NCBI GenBank assembly: GCA_033002965.1
Contig: JAURVB010013503.1
Location: 124,001-188,000, forward strand
Length of the DNA stretch: 64,000 nucleotides
Source of the DNA: Piper betle
Lineage: Eukaryota > Streptophyta > Magnoliopsida > Piperales > Piperaceae
Direction of reading: 5' to 3'
Shown: one piece after another, positions 59,392 through 64,000 of the stretch
Numbering within the stretch: position 1 is the first letter of the stretch
Layout: each line of letters opens with the position of its first letter
Notes under the pieces: model-generated
The model's database searches: none
Seen by the model: the letters and a program-made list of their open reading frames with translations, nothing else
What the model was told of the DNA's origin: nothing
Made by a program: the position numbers and the translations under genes

Positions 59392-60373
59392 AATAAAATA
59401 TATTAAAAAATTAAGTACAATAATTATATTAAAGTTACATGTCAAATTGATGTGTGTGTGTATATATATATATTAAAAAAATATTATCAAAGTAATTAAT
59501 AAATATTTCAAACGATGAAGTTGTTCAATTAATTAATAATAGAATGAAATATATGTAATAAAACATTTAGTAAATAAAGCCCGTAAACAAAATAAAAATA
59601 AAAGATAAAAATAATAATGATATTAAAAATGCACTAAACCCACCAAAGTCAAATCGATGTAAGTCACCTCTTCTTCTCTTCACGTTCTCTTCACGTCCCA
59701 AGTCAGTTCGTCTTCCCAGTCGACAATGAGGAAGGCGATACCTTCTTTCCATCCACCGACCGTCCGGCGAGCCCTCGGCCAACGAGATCTTCACTGCAGG
59801 CTACAAGCTTCATCACCCCTACCTCCGCTTTCCCATATCGCCGGCAAATCGCCGACTTACGGGTCACATATCTCCGACACACCTCCACGTTGCAAAATAG
59901 TGTGTACATTATTTGATTTGATGTGTATATCGTTTCTTTGGTATATATCTAATAAATAGTATAAATCATAGGAAAGTGTACCCAAAGCCCATAACAGTCT
60001 GCTTGCCCTCTGTAAATTCTTCAAGTGTGTAACTATGAAAATGCATGAATCATTTGAAGTGTAGGCCATTGATTTGTTTGGTGATATCTTGAAGTTGTAA
60101 ATTGTAGGACAGTTTTTGAGCGCTAGATTTGATTTTGATAAGGTATTGTAATGAAATAATATAGTTAAGAAATAAGTTGAATGACATGCGTGTTTAACCT
60201 TCATACCTAATTCCCACAACAAGAGGAGTCGGATACAAGAATAGTTTGGACATTGCTTGATTGAACATTCAGTCCAAATCAGACGAATAGTTTATGTTCA
60301 AGAGAGCTCGGCTTAGAGCATATGCTTTATTTTTGTATCTGATAGAGGAGCATATGGTGAATTGTCCAGTTCA
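59392..60373. other. Intergenic; possible 5' region of the EYA fragment
   Basis: 59640-59910 is a CT-rich, GC-richer island with an ATG frame at 59726 (MRKAIPSFHPPTVRRALGQR). It has the look of a plant 5' UTR and first exon, perhaps that of the EYA-derived fragment or of an unrelated gene. Not resolved. Confidence 0.35.
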
Positions 60374-61066
60374 ATGGATTTAACTTCTGATTCTGCCGGT
60401 AAAGAGGGGATAATTAGTGTTGAAGATTCTGCAACTGGCACTGGGAGGACCAACGTTGTCATATGGGACACGGATGAGACCCTTATATTGCTGAAGTCAC
60501 TGCTAAATGGGAGTTATTCTGCTCCTATCAATGGATCAAAAAAATTGATGAAGGAAAAGAAATTGGCGAGGCCTGGGAGAAGCATATTTTGGAATTCTTT
60601 TATGAGCAAGTGAGTTGCGTCAATCGTGCCTTTGTTGGCTTACTCTCTTCTTGCCATTTTTATTAAATTCACTGTTATTTATCTTAACTAAAGTTTTACA
60701 ATGAGCCATTTTTACAAGCTCTGCAAGCATATGATGATGGGCGTGACCTCTCAAATTATGAGTTTAATTCTGACGGATTTGGACCGCCCGTTAATGATTC
60801 CAACAAGAGGAAATTAGCGTACAGGCACCGTATCATTCAGAGAAATATGCCAAGGTACATCAAAATGTTGTAACGCTTACATTTGATAAATGCATCAGCA
60901 CTATGAGACTGTTAATTGATGTATGAGTGCCTACATTTGCCTTGTCCATGATACAATTCTATTAACTTACTTTCTTCCCTTCGCTTACTTGACAAGGAGA
61001 TGGTGGAGATCAAGAATGATTTGCATAATATTACCGATGCATACACTGATGGATGGTAGTCATCAG
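60374..61066 (+). pseudogene. Eyes-absent (EYA) phosphatase homologue, 5' fragment
   Basis: Three exons of a plant EYA-type HAD tyrosine phosphatase. Exon 1 (60374-60609, donor CAA|GTGAGT) has GRTNVVIWDTDETLILLKSLLNGSY, including the catalytic DxD (D-T-D), then a shift in a 7-A run at 60539-60545. Exon 2 (60694-60854) reads FYNEPFLQALQAYDDGRDLSNYEF and NDSNKRKLAYRHRII, then loses a base. Exon 3 (about 60985-61066) reads LLDKEMVEIKNDLHNITDAYTDGW, then TAG where a Leu codon is expected. Exon 1 also lacks about five residues (CDDYF-like) before FYEQ. Retained introns show DNA-level copying. Nothing of the C-terminal HAD half was found downstream. Confidence 0.82.
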
Positions 61067-61500
61067 GTGCTTTTAATACTGCAACATCTTTCTGTGTTTT
61101 ATTTGTATTTTTTCCTACACTGATGTTTGCTGCTTAATCTTATGGCATCTTGCAAAGCATATATTCATTGAATAAATGCATTGTTTTGAATATCTAAGTA
61201 TAAAAGTGATGTACTTAACTAATCATTTTTATTTATCAAACATGAAACATATGAAACATATACTGTTGAATGTTGTCTTAGATATTTTGTAAAAAAATTA
61301 AAACATGGTTGAAACTTCAAAAGACTTTTTATTATTTTAATAATTTATATAAATATATTAATAGACTATTTTTGTTAATTTTAATCTTTATAATTGTATA
61401 TTTTCCTCCTGAATGAGTTAATTTCGACCTTATGATCGAGCTGGTTTCAAACTCCTAAACAAACTAGTTTTAAATTCACAAACGAACTGGTTCAACCTCT
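61067..61500. other. Intergenic, AT-rich
   Basis: Nothing recognised. Confidence 0.4.
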
Positions 61501-62420
61501 TCAAAAATTTAACATTTTAAGTGATTCAAGCTTCAACAACATCTTGCTTGCTAACGTAGCAGTCCTGGATACAAGCTTCGAAAAGAATCCCTGCTTCAAA
61601 AACACAAGTGATAAGGGCACCCCAAATATGTACAGAGCTATGTCCTTTATTACTGCACGTTTACCCACCACTCTAGTCTTTTTAATAACTTCTAGTAATA
61701 TCTCTCTGAACTCCACTTTGCTCAAATTCCTTCCTCTTTTCTTATAACATCGATCCTGAAACATTGAAAACCTTGGTTTTTTCATACATTCAATGTGAAT
61801 CTTGTCGCAGCAAATTAGCTGTTCTGTCATGCATGGATTAGAGAGATCGATAGAGTTGAGAGATTCGTACATCGAACGACTGTCTAAGGTCTCCTGGACT
61901 TGGCAGAGCGCACTGCGTCCCTCCGAGGATCTCATTATTTATCCTTCTCTGAATTTATAACATTCTATTCATTATTGTTGGCAAATTCTTGCTAGATTAT
62001 GCGTGCTATTTTATGTTTGCGTTCAAAAAGAAAGTATAGCTTGCACATAATTAAGATAAAAAACAACCACTTTTCTATTAACCATTATCTAATTATATTA
62101 CGCTTGTATATGCTCGTTCATGCAAAAAGATCAGAAACCACGGATCTTAACGTTTGGTCAATTAATTAACTACATTGATAAAAGAGGAGAAAACATGCAT
62201 ATGAATGTAGGAAATTAGAAGATATACATACTCGGCTGCTTCACAGACTGCATGGCTAAAATGTGGCGAAGCTCTTGCTTCCTTCTGATTCTGGCTTGAT
62301 GTAATTCATCGTAGAACTCGCCTGCTATATCATCCCTTGTCTTGCTTGCCTCTCCTGCATCCTCTCCATCGCCCCATGCAACGAAGAAAGTGCTCTGGAT
62401 GCTTCAATCTTTGGTATTGA
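61501..62420 (-). other. Unassigned exon-like segments
   Basis: Two minus-strand stretches look coding. 62237-62400 reads FFVAWGDGEDAGEASKTRDD then FYDELHQARIRRKQELRHI, and ends at a donor-like GAG|TATG context (62231). 61501-61755 follows a TTTCAG acceptor and reads NLSKVEFREILLEVIKKTRVV then IALYIFGVPLSLVFLK, a charged helix followed by a probable membrane helix. The phases do not join directly, so an exon is missing, the splice choice is wrong, or it is a pseudogene. I do not recognise the family. Confidence 0.3.
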
Positions 62421-62540
62421 TCATTACCCACCACCCAGGATTGTCCTTTCAAGCTGCTTCTTGTGGAATATCCTTACGAATATTTCTGTTTTACAAATAT
62501 TATTATTGTCATGATAAGGACGTCATGTAATTAACAGTGA

Positions 62541-63154
62541 CATAAAATAAGATGCATAAGAAGAAATGCATATGGAGGAAAAAGGGGAACGACACCTTTA
62601 GCAAACTTCTTCAAGCCTTGCCCAATATTTGTATAAGGCTAGCTAAATCGGCCACTGTTAGTATTAGGGCACCTACTGGCTTTATAAATGCATGTTAAGG
62701 AATGGCAAAAAAAAGAGTATAAAACAATGTTAAGATGATGCCGATAGCATAAAGTCTCAAGATTAAGTAGCTTGGATTGTCATTTCAGTCTTTCTGCTAC
62801 TCAAGTTAAGTATATATATATTCGAATAACTTGATTTGTAAGGGCAACTCTGTATTCTTAGTATGGAACAAGCTTACTATTGATCTCTAACATGCTAGTT
62901 TTAACACTTTTTTTTAAACAATGGAATAAATAAATTCGGATCTAAATTTAAGCCCAAAAGAATCTGGGATCTGAGTTCTGAGTATCATTTTTTTGCTTAT
63001 AGCATTACTAGATACCGGCTAAGTGCGATATTAATTTAAAGGCGAAAGATTCGTTGGAAATTGACGCGATCCATGTAGAGGGATGAAGAAAATATCGTCA
63101 TATTGAAAAGTTGAACGGTATTTTAGTTGGGAGAAAATAGAATAATCATTGTAG
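62541..63154. other. Intergenic
   Basis: Nothing recognised; AT-rich. Confidence 0.4.
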
Positions 63155-63730
63155 AACTATAATATCCCAAAAAATTAATTTTATCTTGCGTCCAATACCT
63201 ATCGAGATAAGATCCATTATAAGTAAGATTTCATATATTATTAAGGACACATTTAAGATCTTTAGCTTAGTTAATCCTTTTTGAAGATATAATTAAGCTC
63301 GTCAAGTTGTAATAATTGGGCTTTTGAATACATGACTAATTAGGTTAGGCATTTATAGGAGCTTAAGACTCTATTGAATTGATGGCCATCGGGTTGCACT
63401 AAATGGGTATATTAAACCCATTAATTTGCACTAATTAGACTTTTGAAGACATGAATAAGTTTGTTAATTTGCACTAATTAGGTCCGGCTTTAGAGGTGAT
63501 ATCAGAACTATGTTAGATTGGTAGTGATATAAAGGAAAAGAATTTTGAGGACAAATTTTTCTTAAGGTAAGTGAAATATAATAATCTCAAAAATTAAATT
63601 AGTTTCACATCAAATATCTATTAGAGTAATATCAAATATATTAGTACATAAAATTTCTTTAAAGTGGGTGAAACGTAATATCTATGGGTGAAATGTAATA
63701 TTTTTAAAAAATATTAAGTTAGTCTCACGC
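63155..63730 (+). repeat. LTR-related relic with internal duplication
   Basis: AATATCCCAAAAAATTAATTTT near 63165 and ATAATCTCAAAAATTAAATTAG near 63575 are related, each followed by a C.CAT..A..A.CTAT..GAG.A block. GAGGACAAATTTTTCTTAAGG at 63548 resembles the sequence that precedes plant Ty3 LTRs. Probably overlapping LTR scraps. Confidence 0.4.
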
Positions 63731-63732
63731 CG

Positions 63733-64000
63733 GGTTGCATAAATCATCAATTCTGAATCGGAATCGGCCGATTCCACTCGAATCGCCGATTCCACTCGAA
63801 TCGGCCGATTCCACTCGAATCGGAGGAAAACCGATTTAAAAAACCCATTGAATCGGTTTTCATCCGAATCGGTCCGTGAATCGGCCGATTTTGGACCGAT
63901 TCGAGCCGATTCGGAATCAGCCCAAATCGGTCGATTCCGGGCGCAAGGGGCGGGCGCGGCGGGGTGGGACGAGCAGCGGCGAGGAGGGATAGGGCGGGGC
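63733..64000. mobile_element. Mutator-like non-autonomous element, copy 3 (cut by window end)
   Basis: Starts GGTTGCATAAATC, like the left end of copy 1. Its subterminal region has a roughly 20-bp unit GATTCCACTCGAATCGGCC repeated about three times (63768-63825), then more AATCGGCCGATT words and the start of the GC-rich core. The right end is outside the window. Confidence 0.62.

Noticed and set aside
1..64000. CRISPR arrays, rRNA genes, bacterial operons, tRNA genes
   Set aside because: No regularly spaced repeats, rRNA landmarks or convincing tRNA A/B-box pairs were seen. Eukaryotic introns and LTR elements rule out a prokaryotic origin.

Overview
The window is a TE-rich stretch of plant nuclear DNA. 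The few host genes have GC-rich, mostly single-exon coding regions (AHL protein, aspartyl protease, ARM protein) in AT-rich surroundings. That contrast is typical of many monocots, so I infer a monocot, with moderate confidence and no species call. All function calls come from reading motifs by eye; no database search was possible.

Layout. (1) 1-14 kb: a decayed Athila-type Ty3 element on the minus strand. It carries three later insertions: a solo LTR in its integrase (2.1-3.0 kb), a small Mutator-like non-autonomous element (4.5-5.4 kb), and a nearly complete Ale-like Copia element (8.8-13.9 kb, target duplication GAAAG). (2) 15.4-16.6 kb: an AED3/nepenthesin-like aspartyl protease gene broken by five frame-shifting deletions. 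(3) 18.16-21.23 kb: a 3-kb unit bounded by 47-bp inverted repeats. (4) 22.9-24.3 kb: a decayed non-specific phospholipase C gene. (5) 26.05-27.12 kb: an apparently intact two-exon ARM-repeat gene. (6) 28.6-32.0 kb: a chimera between LTR-like direct repeats, holding a chromovirus integrase/chromodomain remnant and a rearranged 40S ribosomal protein S2 pseudogene. (7) 34.48-34.80 kb: an intact ARGOS/OSR-family small membrane protein gene. (8) 36.0-47.3 kb: a three-level retrotransposon nest. An old plus-strand Copia is split by a minus-strand gag-only Copia (target duplication TGCTT), which is itself split by a young, internally deleted Athila (target duplication GCCAT). (9) 50-52.2 kb and 56.5-59.4 kb: two copies of a very long LTR; the second is a perfect solo LTR with target duplication TAAAT. 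(10) 53.5-54.35 kb: an intact intronless AHL (AT-hook) gene. (11) 60.4-61.07 kb: a 5' fragment of an EYA-type phosphatase gene. (12) 63.7-64 kb: the edge of a third Mutator-like copy.

The likely functional host genes are the ARM protein, the ARGOS/OSR protein and the AHL protein. The aspartyl protease is either a very young pseudogene or an intact gene with base-call deletions. The most unusual material is in the repeats: a 25-bp dyad shared by a long LTR and a Mutator-like element, a permuted ribosomal-protein capture, an expanded reverse-transcriptase codon array, and two gag-bearing non-autonomous LTR elements nested in one another. I saw no prokaryotic features, CRISPR arrays, rRNA or confident tRNA genes.
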